From positions 1 to 40,152 of IMG/VR virus record IMGVR_UViG_3300045125_000008: 40,152 nucleotides of DNA; one strand, 5' to 3'. Source of the stretch: a virus. Both the position numbers and the translations under genes were made by a program. Below, in pieces: positions 12,836-22,075 of this stretch. The notes below the pieces were generated by a model. That model made no database searches. It worked only from the letters and a program-made list of their open reading frames with translations, and was not told the DNA's origin. Numbering within the stretch: position 1 is the first letter of the stretch; each line of letters begins with the position of its first letter.

Positions 12836-13226
12836 CTCTTCAAATACTTTATAGCTTCTTCAAGAAGTTCAACCTTGTCTAATGCATGACCAAGCATTAG
12901 ATTACAGTTCCTACATAACAAGCCTCACTTTTCCAGTACTGAGATTATGGTCAACATATAAATTATTGTGACCACCCCTGGCTTAATCGATTTCGCAGAT
13001 AGCACAACAGTTAGATTGCTCTATCAGCTTCTCATTATATTCATCTATAGTAATACCATATTTGTATTTTATCGTAGAGTTTTTAGAACTTTTTGGCTTT
13101 ACGGAGTCTAAATTCTCTGGTAACTTCATACAAGGCTCCAGTAGACATAAAATCCGTCACGTCTATTTTTGTCTTTACTAAAAAAGTCATAAGACTTCTC
13201 CGTATCACATTCGGACACCTCTTCAT
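12817..13226 (-). CDS. Endonuclease VII-like HNH nuclease, frameshifted
   Basis: Reconstructed from ATG 13226: 'MKRCPECDTEKSYDFFSKDK', 'NRRDGFYVYWSL' (an N-terminal zinc ribbon common in these proteins), then 'YKYGITIDEYNEKLIEQSNC', 'CAICEID', 'NNLYVDHNLSTGKVR', 'LLCRNCNLMLGHALDKVELL' and 'EEAIKYLKRW', ending at 12817. Y-G-I-T-x-x-E-Y ... C-A-I-C ... V-D-H-N-x-x-T-G-x-V-R-x-L-L-C-x-x-C-N is the endonuclease VII signature; Asp-His and Asn are catalytic and the four Cys bind zinc. A TAA at 12984-12986 and breaks near 13130, 13205 and 12930 interrupt it. It overlaps the protease start by 19 nt. It may resolve branched DNA. Confidence 0.8.
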
Positions 13227-13268
13227 ATCGGATATGTTACACCTACCTACGGCGTCGCGCCAGCGACA

Positions 13269-13285
13269 CACTATAGCTCACTATA
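13269..13285 (-). promoter_or_regulatory. Direct repeat TATAGTG, two copies one helical turn apart
   Basis: On the minus strand TATAGTG occurs at 13285-13279 and 13275-13269, spaced exactly 10 bp, just upstream of the first early gene. A TATTAT-like -10 element overlaps the first copy. This could be the operator and promoter of the early minus-strand unit. Confidence 0.4.
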
Positions 13286-13310
13286 ATATCGTAGCGAAGC
13301 GAAGATAAAG

Positions 13311-13340
13311 CGGCACCTAACGGTGCCGAGGCCGAAGGCC
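13311..13340. repeat. Tandem GC-rich hairpins
   Basis: CGGCACC (13311-13317) pairs with GGTGCCG (13322-13328) around TAAC. Directly next to it GGCC-GAA-GGCC (13330-13340) can form a second short stem. On the minus strand they precede GCTTTATCTT, so they may be a weak terminator or a leader structure before the early unit. Confidence 0.4.
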
Positions 13341-13528
13341 GAGAGGCGACCAACCTCAGGAGGGAGCCAGGCAGAGTATGCGTCTCCGTCTACCAAGGCT
13401 GCGAAAAAATAGCCTACCACCAATACAAGCATCTGACCTAAGAGACATCGGTCCGACGCATCAATGCGTCTGCGGATGTACAGTCTTTGTTACCTATGTA
13501 CAGTTTGATAACTATGAGATAGCTTGGT
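13341..13528. promoter_or_regulatory. Control region with 20-bp-spaced direct repeat
   Basis: No gene is evident. ATGTACAGT occurs at 13476-13484 and 13496-13504, exactly 20 bp apart (two helical turns), as expected for a repressor binding on one face of DNA. A 6-bp inverted repeat GACGCA/TGCGTC with loop TCAA lies at 13455-13470, and AGGCT/AGCCT flank an A-run near 13400. Together with the terminator and early promoter this looks like the main control region. A repressor gene was not found next to it. Confidence 0.4.
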
Positions 13529-13606
13529 ATGCCTCTAGATGTTGAGTGTGCTAACTGTGGAAATTTATTAAAAGCTCCTTGTCCAATAGACAAAGAAGAG
13601 TTTTAG
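13529..13606 (+). CDS. Possible 25-residue Cys-rich peptide on the plus strand
   Basis: A frame of 25 codons reads 'MPLDVECANCGNLLKAPC', with C-x2-C and a third Cys, a half zinc ribbon. It is the only plus-strand coding candidate in the right three quarters of the window and sits between the direct repeats and a terminator. The Shine-Dalgarno is weak (GAGAT). It may be real, since similar mini-proteins fill the left array. Confidence 0.35.
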   Translation: MPLDVECANCGNLLKAPCPIDKEEF

Positions 13607-13611
13607 GCAAC

Positions 13612-13642
13612 AAAAAATAACCCCTAAGACTTCTCCTGGGGT
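13612..13642 (-). terminator. Rho-independent terminator at the end of the late unit
   Basis: Read on the minus strand, ACCCC (13642-13638) and GGGGT (13624-13620) with a partly paired loop are followed by TATTTTTT (13619-13612). It lies 29 bp after the holin stop, where late transcription should end. On the plus strand the stem is followed by GGCCTTTT, so it may be bidirectional. Confidence 0.75.
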
Positions 13643-13670
13643 GGCCTTTTCTCGCAGCGCTATCTACAAA

Positions 13671-13858
13671 CTACTTCTTCTTACCAAACTCCTTGGCTGA
13701 TGGGTCTAGCCACTTGAGTACTGGTCCAAGGAAACCAGCTAAGTGCTGCTGTTCCTAGTACCTTCACATCAGTCTCTCCTGCTAGGTAAAGTGCGATAGC
13801 AGCTGATGCTGCAGCACGGAACCAGGTCAGGGACACTTGCTTGAGCTGTTTCTTTCAT
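13671..13858 (-). CDS. Holin, frameshifted
   Basis: The ATG at 13858 overlaps the endolysin stop. After a few codons the frame changes and reads 'WFRAAASAAIALYLAGETDV', 'KVLGTAAL', then in the next frame 'AGFLGPVLKWLDPSAKEFGK' and 'KK' to TAG 13671-13673. Two hydrophobic stretches and the 'LKWLDPSAKEFGK' tail are typical of an actinophage holin, which forms membrane lesions that release endolysin at the end of infection. Intact length is about 61 residues. It is the last gene of the late unit, just before a terminator. Confidence 0.75.
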
Positions 13859-14329
13859 TAGTCCTCCTTTGGACTGGGTACTGCTTTTCTTCTTAGCCTT
13901 CTTACGAAGGCGAGCCTTAGCTTTATTGATAGGCTTTGGCTCTCCCAACCAAGGGAACCAAGGACTTGTATCCTTAGCGAACTTCTCCTTGATTGAAATA
14001 TGCAGGTGTTTGACGTGCTTGTTTGGACCTGTGTATTCACGCAGTCCACGTTCTTTGGACCAGATACGTCCATTGAATATCAGATACAGAACCCGCTTAT
14101 CATCTTGTAACTTCTTGAATAAATCTCACCACAATCAATCCCATTATGTGGGTCGTGTGTTAGATCAACAGCAAGACCTGTGTTGTGGTCTGATGTTCGG
14201 ATTCTGCTTTACGTGAGCAGCAGAAGGTAGCAGTCCATCGCTCGCCTTCATACGCTTCGGTGCAATGGCAGTCGCCTGTCGCAACACTGCGATTGCAGCA
14301 GGACTGGCGCTCTTTGCTAGTGGTTTCAT
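13858..14329 (-). CDS. Endolysin, M15/VanY-like zinc peptidase, frameshifted
   Basis: Pieces in three frames form one protein: 'MKPLAKSASPAAIAVLRQAT', 'HNTGLAVDLTHDPHNGIDCG', 'LQDDKRVLYLIFNGRIWSKE' and 'NKHVKHLHISIKEKFAKD', with a Lys-rich tail. The order H-x6-D ... H-x-H ('SDHNTGLAVD' region and 'HLH') is the zinc site of M15-type D-Ala-D-Ala carboxypeptidase-like endolysins, which cut the peptide part of peptidoglycan. About 158 residues. The ATG overlaps the membrane-protein stop and its own stop overlaps the holin, the usual lysis cassette. Confidence 0.75.
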
Positions 14330-14562
14330 TACTCACCCTTCAATTTCCCATAGATAAAGTCAATCTTGTCTTTGGTGCTGGAGCCACCATTGTTGGTTAG
14401 TTCGTGCTTGACTACCTTGATTTCTTCACGAACGATGTCTCTGATTTCATCACGAACTTGAGACATAAAATCAGTACGAATAAACCAGCGTAATGCCATC
14501 AACAAAGTTGATACGATTCCAAGGATTGTGGCAATCAAGACTGCCCAGTCTGTAGGTGTCAT
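14329..14562 (-). CDS. Membrane protein of the lysis cassette (DUF2746-like)
   Basis: An intact 77-residue protein: an N-terminal transmembrane helix ('WAVLIATILGIVSTLLMALR'), a charged linker with 'VRDEIRDIVREEI', and 'KHELTNNGGSSTKDKIDFIY', a motif seen in actinophage lysis-region membrane proteins. It could be a second holin, an antiholin or a membrane anchor. Overlaps the endolysin start (TAATG). Confidence 0.65.
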   Translation of the reverse strand: MTPTDWAVLIATILGIVSTLLMALRWFIRTDFMSQVRDEIRDIVREEIKVVKHELTNNGGSSTKDKIDFIYGKLKGE

Positions 14563-16782
14563 TTATACGCTCCGTATTGTGCAAAGCAAGATTCCACCGA
14601 AGCCGGAGAATCGCTTATCTGTTGGTGTGCGGTTGATAAAATCAAGTTCTTCAATCAGGCCGATGTAGCTTTCACCTGTTCTGAAGTCTTGAATTCTGAT
14701 GGTATCTCCTGCGCTTTCGATTCCTTCAAGCAACTCTAGGCGGTCATAGGCTCTGCCTTCATAGCCCACCATATTGCCGAACTTATCTGTCTCTCTGTCA
14801 TAGCAGACTAGCGGATATTGAATCAAACGCTGACGCTTAACTGCAGGTAGAGACTTTAACTGGTATCCAGTAAACAGTGGAGTCTTTAGGTTTCCACCAG
14901 CGGATGAAGTAAATACAAACTTGAATGCCAGATACTCTTGTGGAGTTGCTGGATAGGAAACTGTTACCTGATTAGGAACGCTAGTTCCCTGAGAGAAGTC
15001 TCCAATAGAGCGCTCGCGGTTATTAGAATCAACTGTGAACAATGCAATGCCACCATTGACAGATTCAAAGCGAGGCTGTAAGAACTTGAATATCTTTTCC
15101 TCTATGGTGTTGTATCTTACGAAACCAGTCTGTAAGAATCCCTGCCATACATAGCGGTTAGCAGATTCAATGTAAACCTTGCCATTAGATGAAGTGTAGT
15201 TAGTTGTAAAGGCAATGCGTTCAGTTCCGTCAATGAATGCACAGGCTGTAGTACTGCGTCCTGTTACACGAGCAGTCTCATCTTCTGGGTAGTAGTAAGT
15301 ATCCCAGGCATAGGGAATATAAGCTGGCCTAGAGGCTGACCTAAATCAATACGAGTAGTACCAGGTGCACCATCAACATTTGTTGCAGCACCAGACATAC
15401 TGACCACGTGCAGCAAAGTCATAGACAGGCTGCTCTGATTCAAATATCAACGGTCCATAAGCCAATGAACCATCATCTGATACTGCAGCCACACGTACAC
15501 CAAGGCTAGTTCCAATCATCATATAGCCAAGGTAGTAATAGATACGGAAGATTAACTCTCCGCTAGGCATCTCAGCAGCAGTGATAGCAGATGTCAAGGT
15601 TGGCATAGCACCGGCTGTAGTCAGAGTAAACTTCTGAATGTTTGATTGGCTACCTGAATAACCTGTTACATAGATAGCTGCCCCTGAAGATGTAATGCTG
15701 GTATAGGCAAAGTCATCTACTGGGTGGGTATAGACTGCAGATGGCAAAGCAGATGCAGTAGTTGAAATCTCATAAACTTTATTGTTGATACAAGCAACGA
15801 TACGCTCTTTGGTGAACTCCATTACTGCATCGTTTACTACAACAGAGTTACTTTTCCACATCTGGACTTCATCGCTAGTATCAGCGGCAGTTCCAATCAA
15901 TGGCTTCTTATACATAGCAGTCTTATCTACGCCAGCATCTACAATCTTAGTAATCCAGTAGGCGTACACCCATCATCACAGTAGGCATATACAGGGTAGA
16001 CACCAACGCCTGCGTTGTAATCTACGAAGTGGCAGACATCTGAAGTAAAGGTTCCAGTAGCAGCCTGAGATGTTACGTTAGATGCTGTCTTAGCATATGA
16101 GAAAGTGTTAGTGGTGACAGCGGTAATGGTATAGGTTCCATTGAATGTGCTATCTACCCCAGTGACTGTAACTGTAAAGCCAACTGATAAACCGTGAGCA
16201 GCAGCGGTAAGTGTGGCTACGTTAGATGTTAAAGCCTTGTTAGTAATTGAACCTGTGATAGCAGGAAATATCTTGTCAATGTCATAGCCATCTAGTAGCA
16301 GGCAGCCGTCATAGGTATTGCCATTCTGCTTCCACTTAATGGAACGCAGGTACTGTCCTGGTCTGCCATTAGTTTTCAAAGCAGTAGTGGTTACGTGAGT
16401 TGGGTCAACATCATAAATCAGAGTTACCTGACCCTTTTCCCATACATCACAGCCCTTAGACTTTGTGTACTGAAAGCGCAAACCTTCATCCTGAGCAGGC
16501 TCAAAGTACTTGATGCCTTGACCTAGGTGGAAGGATGACTGAGCTTCTGAACCACCAACCAGTAAGAGACTGCTCTCCTGCTTCTCTGGTCTGGTCATAC
16601 TGCTGCTTGCGATACTGAGCAGTGACACGGCGATACGGAGTATCGTCAGAGTTCATCAAGAAGAATGGTTGAGCATTGATGGCTACGTCATAAGCAACGC
16701 CGCTTGGTGAATAGGTTGCTGGACCTGCAGGGTTTGATAGTTCATACGGTATGGGTTCGGTAATGTCGAACTCAGTAGCCAT
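14563..16782 (-). CDS. Large tail protein, frameshifted
   Basis: Several frames in order form one protein of about 735 residues. It starts 'MATEFDITEPIPYELSNPAG', continues 'VGGSEAQSSFHLGQGIKYFE', a domain with 'HGLSVGFTVTVTGVDSTFNG' and 'TYTITAVTTNTFSYAKT' (a beta-rich module common in phage tail proteins), 'MWKSNSVVVNDAVMEFTKER', beta-propeller-like repeats, and a C-terminal domain ending 'FSGFGGILLCTIRSV' at 14563. Breaks lie near 16560, 15955 and between 15373 and 15042. Its place after the fibre and before the lysis genes suggests a tail-tip or minor tail protein. The precise role is not visible. Confidence 0.6.
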
Positions 16783-16792
16783 TGTTATCCTT

Positions 16793-17584
16793 TCAGCCTA
16801 ACTTGTTAACTATTGACCTCGTTCTGTCAGTCGCTAGTTGTGTATAGACCTGAGTTGTTTCAACGCTTGCGTGTCTCATCAAGTCTCTTACTGCCAATAA
16901 ATCACCACCTGATGTGGCAAGCATTGTTGTTGCAAAGTAATGCCTACAGGCGTGGAAAGTTTTATGTTCGATACCTAGGCGCTTCATCTCAGCGCTGGCT
17001 CGTTTAGATAATCTATTTGGTGTTACTGTCCATAGTCTGCCCTTAGTGTTATATGACAGGATTAACTCTGCCACCTTGGGTGCTACGGGTACTGCTAAAT
17101 CTGTGCCACCTTTTCCATAGACTCTAAGGATGTGGCCATCTTCTACTTCTTCTAGGTCTATGCCTCGCAGCTTGGCTACTTCCATAGCTCTTAGCCCTGC
17201 GTTACAGGCTACAAAGAACCAGTCCTTCATAGGCTGTCTAGCATCAGACATCAATAGGGCAGCCTCACCCTTGGTTAAGGGATGTGGCGTGCCTCGTTTC
17301 TTCTTGATATCAGGTAGGTCGTCTGTGACCAGATTATCGATTAGACCCATCTTTCGTAGGGCCTTGAATATACTTCGTAGGCGAGAGGCATAATGAGCCC
17401 TTGTAGCCTGCGTAGAGCCCCTAGAAATGGCATTCTGTAGGTCATCTACAGTAGCCACCTGCGGGTGAGCTCCTGTCCGTAGTAACAGATTCCAGTCATT
17501 ACGGAATAGGGAGTCATTAAAGCCTTGGGCTATGTAGCGGTCCTTCAACTTGGAGTGCAATAGCTCCAGCGGTAACTGTTCCAT
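16793..17584 (-). CDS. int: Tyrosine-family integrase
   Basis: An intact 263-residue tyrosine recombinase. The N-terminal third is a core-binding (SAM-like) domain ('ISRGSTQATRAHYASRLRSI'). The catalytic domain has Arg in 'AGLRAMEVAKLRG' (about residue 130), 'GKGGTDLAVPV', H-x2-R in 'HACRHYFATTML' (H211, R214), His in 'LMRHASVETTQ' (H238) and the nucleophile Tyr in 'QVYTQL' (Y247). It would integrate and excise the phage genome. It lies 10 bp upstream of the large tail protein and after the tail fibre, on the same strand, an unusual place. No attachment site was identified with certainty. Its frame is undamaged while both neighbours are broken. Confidence 0.9.
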   Translation of the reverse strand: MEQLPLELLHSKLKDRYIAQGFNDSLFRNDWNLLLRTGAHPQVATVDDLQNAISRGSTQATRAHYASRLRSIFKALRKMGLIDNLVTDDLPDIKKKRGTPHPLTKGEAALLMSDARQPMKDWFFVACNAGLRAMEVAKLRGIDLEEVEDGHILRVYGKGGTDLAVPVAPKVAELILSYNTKGRLWTVTPNRLSKRASAEMKRLGIEHKTFHACRHYFATTMLATSGGDLLAVRDLMRHASVETTQVYTQLATDRTRSIVNKLG

Positions 17585-17795
17585 AGCCCAAAGTCTAGCA
17601 GGTTCCTATGAGAGTGTGCCGCTTTCCTGCTTTTATAGGCAACTGCTCTTGAGTAATCTGGCCAATTCTGGTAGGCTTGCTTGGATTAACTTAATGGTTG
17701 AGTAGTATTCATATATCCATTAGCATTGTCGCAGTGTCGTTCTCTGTTGGGTTTAAAATGTAAACCTAGCCTTTCGTTTCATCAGTAATTATATT
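17585..17795. other. Non-coding gap before integrase, candidate attP region
   Basis: I see no credible gene. The gap holds a 6-bp perfect hairpin GGTTTA/TAAACC at 17750-17766 with loop AAATG, and AT-rich sequence on both sides. Attachment sites often lie beside the integrase gene, so this is the first place to look for attP. No tRNA-like sequence was found here. Confidence 0.35.
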
Positions 17796-19058
17796 TCACA
17801 GTTCAGCACTCCATATATTGTTAGCAGCGAAAGTAATCCGCTCGTTAAATTGCTACGTATTAAAACTGCGGCGATTCCTAGTGTTTCCAAACCTTTAGCC
17901 TGCATTAAACTTGGTCTGCGCCGCTGCGGTAAACCCTCCCCCTGATTGTTAGTTGGATTGGTCTCATGTGAGGATAGGTAAAATGGTTGCAAAATTGAGC
18001 TGAATACGTGTCTAGACAAGTGGGACCACACCAACAGCACTTAACTTAGAAATAATAACGTTGGCCAGCGGATAACTCCCCAGCGAGTGTTCCCGTTGCG
18101 GTTTGGAAAGCGGTGGCAACGCTGACCAGCTTCTATCTGAACACCCCGTAGTTAATATCAATAGTTGTTTGATGCCGTTCGCTGGTAAGAATATTGATAG
18201 CAAATACTGAGTGCTAATTCCATCAGCAGTCTGCAACCGACTGTGCCTGTAGCTGTGATGATACAGAAGGCATTTAGTAGTCGGAATATGTCTAGTCCGT
18301 GCATAGATGTAGCGTACCGTGTACCAGTTATTTGAAACTTTGATGCGCTTCCATTTCCAGAATTGCTGATCAAATCGCAAAGTGCCACCGAACTATGAGG
18401 ACCGTTTTGCTAGATGCATTAGCCCAAAAATACGGTTGTAGTTTGTCCAGCAAAAGGTATACTATTCACATCCTCAATGTCTTTGAACTAACTGTATACC
18501 ACCATGTAATAGCATCGTCATTGTTGCTGCAACTACGCAAAATCAGTACCTTCGAATAACCGGCCACAGGTGCGGTTCCAGGAGTAGAGTTTGCTGAGTA
18601 ATAGTAATAGTTGCCAGTCAGTACCGTACCAATTCTCCAACGGTCTGCGATTCAGATATGAAGGCATCCGCTAGAAGGCTGGTAAACGTTGTCCCTGCTT
18701 TGCCAAATATCAAAGTCTCCATTGATTATTGGTTCTTGCCAATCGCGAACGTCAGCCTAGCTAACGCAGACCTGTGCTAGCGGCACTATCCGCGACGAGT
18801 GTTTCTCCGTCGGTTCCTGTGGCTAAACGAGCATTTGTTGTGCTGATAGGTCCATAAATCACCTTTAGTGGTCAGTGGTGAAGCCACTGCTCCTGGGTTA
18901 AAATAAGTAAGTGAGTTCCAGGCTGCAGAGCCTGTACCGATTTTGAACTTGCCTGTATCCGTCTCAAATCCAACTTCACCAGCAGCCAATGTAGGGTTGG
19001 TGGAAGTCCAAGACGCAGCAGTTCCTCTTCGGAGTTGTATTGCTGTCTGAACTGGCAT
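17796..19058 (-). CDS. Tail fibre / receptor-binding protein with Mtd-type N terminus, heavily frameshifted
   Basis: The N terminus 'MPVQTAIQLRRGTAASWTST' with 'NPTLAAGEVGFETDTGKFKI' and 'GTGSAAWNSL' is the Mtd N-terminal (beta-prism-like) domain that attaches phage receptor-binding proteins to the tail. Later frames carry 'NGDFDIWQS', 'ADRWRIGTVLTGNYYYYSAN', 'SASKFQITGTRYAT', 'FQTATGTLAGELSAGQRYY' and a C-terminal 'RITFAANNIWSAEL' ending near 17796, a layout typical of phage tail fibres. At least six frame changes occur, more per kb than elsewhere. About 420 residues if repaired. It should determine host binding. Confidence 0.65.
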
Positions 19059-19483
19059 TTATTTCTTTCCTCCTAGTAGTTGTTTGCTTGTGATAATCGC
19101 TGGAATCAAGGTGTGCCTCCATCGACTGTCGGTGTGCCTGGTAAGGCAACCGAAGATTGAATTGCGTTGTTAAAGTAGTCAAGGTCATTACTTGTTAGCA
19201 CGTGCTGCACTGTTGCACCAGCAGAGTGTGACACTGCACTAGAGCCAGCCTGTCCACGTGTTACTGTGAAGGTATCGCTAGTTCTAGCAGTAATGAAGAC
19301 AATCTCTTCATTGTTGGTATCTGGGTCAATGGCAACTGTGAACTGGTCACCGTTGGTAAAACCAGAGCCTTGAATCAAGGTTGCTCCAGTACCAGTAGCA
19401 ACGCTCATTGTGGTGGCGTTGTTTGATAAGCCTGAAGCAAGTGTTGTTTCAATGCTTATGCTTGAGTATCTACGGATTCCCAT
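19059..19483 (-). CDS. Small fibre/baseplate-associated protein, frameshifted at the end
   Basis: The main frame (19106-19483) reads 'SISIETTLASGLSNNATTMS', 'GDQFTVAIDPDTNNEEIVFI', 'TVTRGQAGSSAVSHSAGATV', 'NDLDYFNN', a beta-rich module that precedes fibre genes in many phages. An indel near 19108 moves it into a frame that ends 'IPAIITSKQLLGGKK' at TAA 19059-19061, right before the fibre ATG. About 140 residues. It shares the element D-G-G-T-P with the end of the collagen-like protein. Confidence 0.6.
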
Positions 19484-19493
19484 TTAGCCTTCC

Positions 19494-20397
19494 TTATCGA
19501 CTCAGATGTATACGTATTGGGAACTGGTCGCTTAGTTTCAAAGCCTCTTCTTGGAGACGCTGTTGGAACAGAGCGAAAACATAACTGAGACACAGCAGAA
19601 CCAGCAGATGCTGGAATCTTGGTGTCATTAAGGTCTGCCTCAGCAGAGGACAGATTGATGCGGCCTGCATCTACGAATGAAAGCAAACGGTAGCAAGCGC
19701 CATAAACGATTACATCCTGACAGGATTCTGGTAGACCGGTTACATCTACAAAGTCATCAGTATTGGCATCCATTGTGTCTGGAACCATTGTGTACCAAAC
19801 CTTGACAGTTCTACCTGGCTGAATGTTTTCATACAGGTTGATAGTCTTTTGTGTATTAAAGGTTGGTGTATTTGCTAGTGGGTCAAATCTCCACTTGCGG
19901 ATAGGTAGCCACTCACGGCTTGAACCTGTGGTCTGCCAAGACATATATAGAACTTCACGGCAATCATCAGGTAGCGGATAGGTAACCTGTGCTGCATTGA
20001 ACTGGAAGGTGGTTGAACCTACAGCGAATAGCTTAGGATACAAGCTGCGAACTGTGTCGTTGATAGCCTTCTTGATTGCGCTACGTGGAAAGGTTGGAGA
20101 TAAAATAACCTGAGCATTTTGGCTGTGTGGTGCTGCAGTTGTACCTAGATAACCACGACCAAAGCCAGGTGCTACGTTTAGTGAGTTAGTTGAGGTTGTA
20201 AAGTTATCAATCCAGATTAACTCATCATCAATCTCGATAATACCTTTAGCCAAGTTATCAGCAGAGCCGACGTTGATTTGAGTGGAGGTAGTAGTCAAAC
20301 CACCAGCGTTAGTGACATAAGTAATGCGGTCTTGGCGAAGTGTGTAACCTTGCAGGTTAACTTTGACTTCATCGACCAAGTCGTTGAAACTAGGCAT
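19494..20397 (-). CDS. Virion connector/adaptor-like protein, frameshifted at the end
   Basis: I start at ATG 20397 ('MPSFNDLVDEVKVNLQGYTL'), because the in-frame codons further 5' lie inside the glycosyltransferase gene. The protein continues 'AIKKAINDTVRSLYPKLFAV', 'FQFNAAQVTYPLPDDCREVL' and 'DVIVYGACYRLLSFVDAGRI'. After a break near 19585 another frame gives 'YVFALFQQRLQEEALKLSDQ', ending 'PIRIHLSR' at 19494. About 300 residues. Size, helical ends and place between capsid and tail genes suggest a head-tail adaptor or tail-completion protein; that call is inferred. Confidence 0.55.
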
Positions 20398-21504
20398 TAG
20401 CCCTCCGTTTGTTTTTGCTGAGCCTTTCTGATGGCTTCGGCTGCTTTTCCTTTTCATACCAGCCATCACCCCATAATGTGAGTAAGCGCTGGAAGTAGTA
20501 CTCGTATTGCTTTGCTATTACATCCACGCTGTAGGTTTCTATAGCGCGTTTGCGAATAAACTCTCTGTCTAATGATTTAACATTCTGCGTAGCAAGGATG
20601 AATTCCTCTACGCTTCTGCATCTATAACCAGTCACACCTTGGATAACAGTCTCTGTAAATGCTCCCCAGTCTGTTGTAATAACTGGAGTTCCACAGGCTT
20701 GTGACTCAATGTTTACATTGCCAAATGGTTCTAAGTAAAGTGTCGGAACAAATGTTGCTATTGCTCCACCCATTAACTCTGCACGCTTCTCAGGTCCTAC
20801 TGGTCCTAGATACTCACCATAAGTTGGGATGTAATCACCAGGGCCTGCCATAATAAAGCGAGCACCTATTGTCTTACAGATGTGTGCAGCTATTTCTACA
20901 CCTTTGCGTGGAATCATACGACCTACATAGAGGTAGTAATCTCCATCGCCTTTACCCATTGGGAACATATCAGGGTCTAAGTAACCTGGAATTACTGCAT
21001 CAAAGAATGCACCATCTACTGTAGAGGCATTCTTAAACTGTGCATAGACTGCGTGCATCCAAGCATAGGATTCAAAGACTTTGTAATCAGAAAAGATTCC
21101 AGAGTAACCTACTCCGAACTCTACTGACATATGAGGCCTGTAGTGCATCTGCAATAGGCTTATGACTTGCACCAGCAATAAGGCAGATAAAATCTTGTGG
21201 TTCTATTCTCTTGTTAATTTCCTTTAGTTGCTTTACCGTTGAACTTCTGCCAGTGAGGTAGTTTGTAATCAAACGGTGCTTCTACATAAGGCTTGTTACC
21301 AACGACTAAGCGTCGTTGATTCTCTGTGATACAAGGTATCAGTTCATCTACGTTGGCTTCATTTTCTTCACCAGCGTATAGATAGACTGTATGGCCTAAG
21401 CCCTTCATCATATTGCAGAACCTGCGTACCTTTTCGGTATAAGCGCAGTTAGCAAAATCTTTAGTTGTGTTAGTGTGCGGTAGTGAAACGACGTGGAATC
21501 TCAT
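20390..21504 (-). CDS. GT4-type glycosyltransferase, frameshifted
   Basis: From ATG 21504: 'MRFHVVSLPHTNTTKDFANC', 'VRRFCNM', 'GLGHTVYLYAGEENEA', then 'FICLIAGASHKPIADAL', and from about 21120 'SVEFGVGYSGIFSDYKVFES', 'YYLYVGRMIPRKGVEIA', 'EPFGNVNIESQACGTPVITT' and 'VIAKQYEYYFQRLLTLWGDG'. Y-V-G-R-x5-K-G and E-x7-E-x2-A-C-G-x-P-V are the donor-binding motifs of GT-B fold GT4 enzymes. Two indels lie near 21235 and 21120. It sits directly after a GT25 enzyme and a collagen-like fibre gene, so it may extend a glycan on that fibre. About 370 residues; cytoplasmic. It overlaps the next gene by 8 nt. Confidence 0.8.
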
Positions 21505-21516
21505 ACCACAAGTCTA

Positions 21517-22075
21517 TCAGAAATACAAGTATTTATAGTCCACTTCACAGCCCTGCAAGTCGCTGTAACTGGCTCCTTGGTAAACTAGGGTAGGTCTGGC
21601 TGCATAGACCTTATGGTCCTTATGCAGGCTTGAGAAGGCTACATCTACGTGACCATTATGCTCTAAGGCTGCCTTGGTCAGTTTAGGAACCATATGCTTC
21701 TTAACCGCGTAGGCGTGGGTTGATGAGCATTCTAGGCTTCTAGCCCAGTACTGGTTGACTGGTTCCTTCTTGAGCAGATGTGCTCCAAGGTAAACCATAT
21801 CCCAGTCATCAGGTAAGTTATCCACAGCCTGTGTAAAGACTTCAGCAAAGTTATCCACAAAGACTGCATCATCTTCAAGTATAAATATGACCTGTGAGTC
21901 ATACTTATTTAAGGCTGCTATGTGGCTTAACTTGCAACCCAATACTGGGTCAGTAGCCTCTACCGCCTGCAGCCTTTCATACTTAATGCCTAACTCTTCT
22001 GCCTGTTTATTAAATTGTTCCAACCTGTCAGTACGCCTATCAAGGTTTATGACTATTGGATTCTTGAAATAATCG

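Noticed and set aside
13258-13281. Close match to the T7 RNA polymerase promoter core (CGACxCACTATAG)
   Set aside because: Only the core matches, the TAATA part is missing, and no single-subunit RNA polymerase gene is visible in the window. The match overlaps a phased direct repeat that explains it better.
17796-19058. Diversity-generating retroelement target, because the fibre has an Mtd-type N terminus
   Set aside because: No reverse transcriptase and no template/variable repeat pair is seen. The Mtd N-terminal domain is common in ordinary tail proteins.
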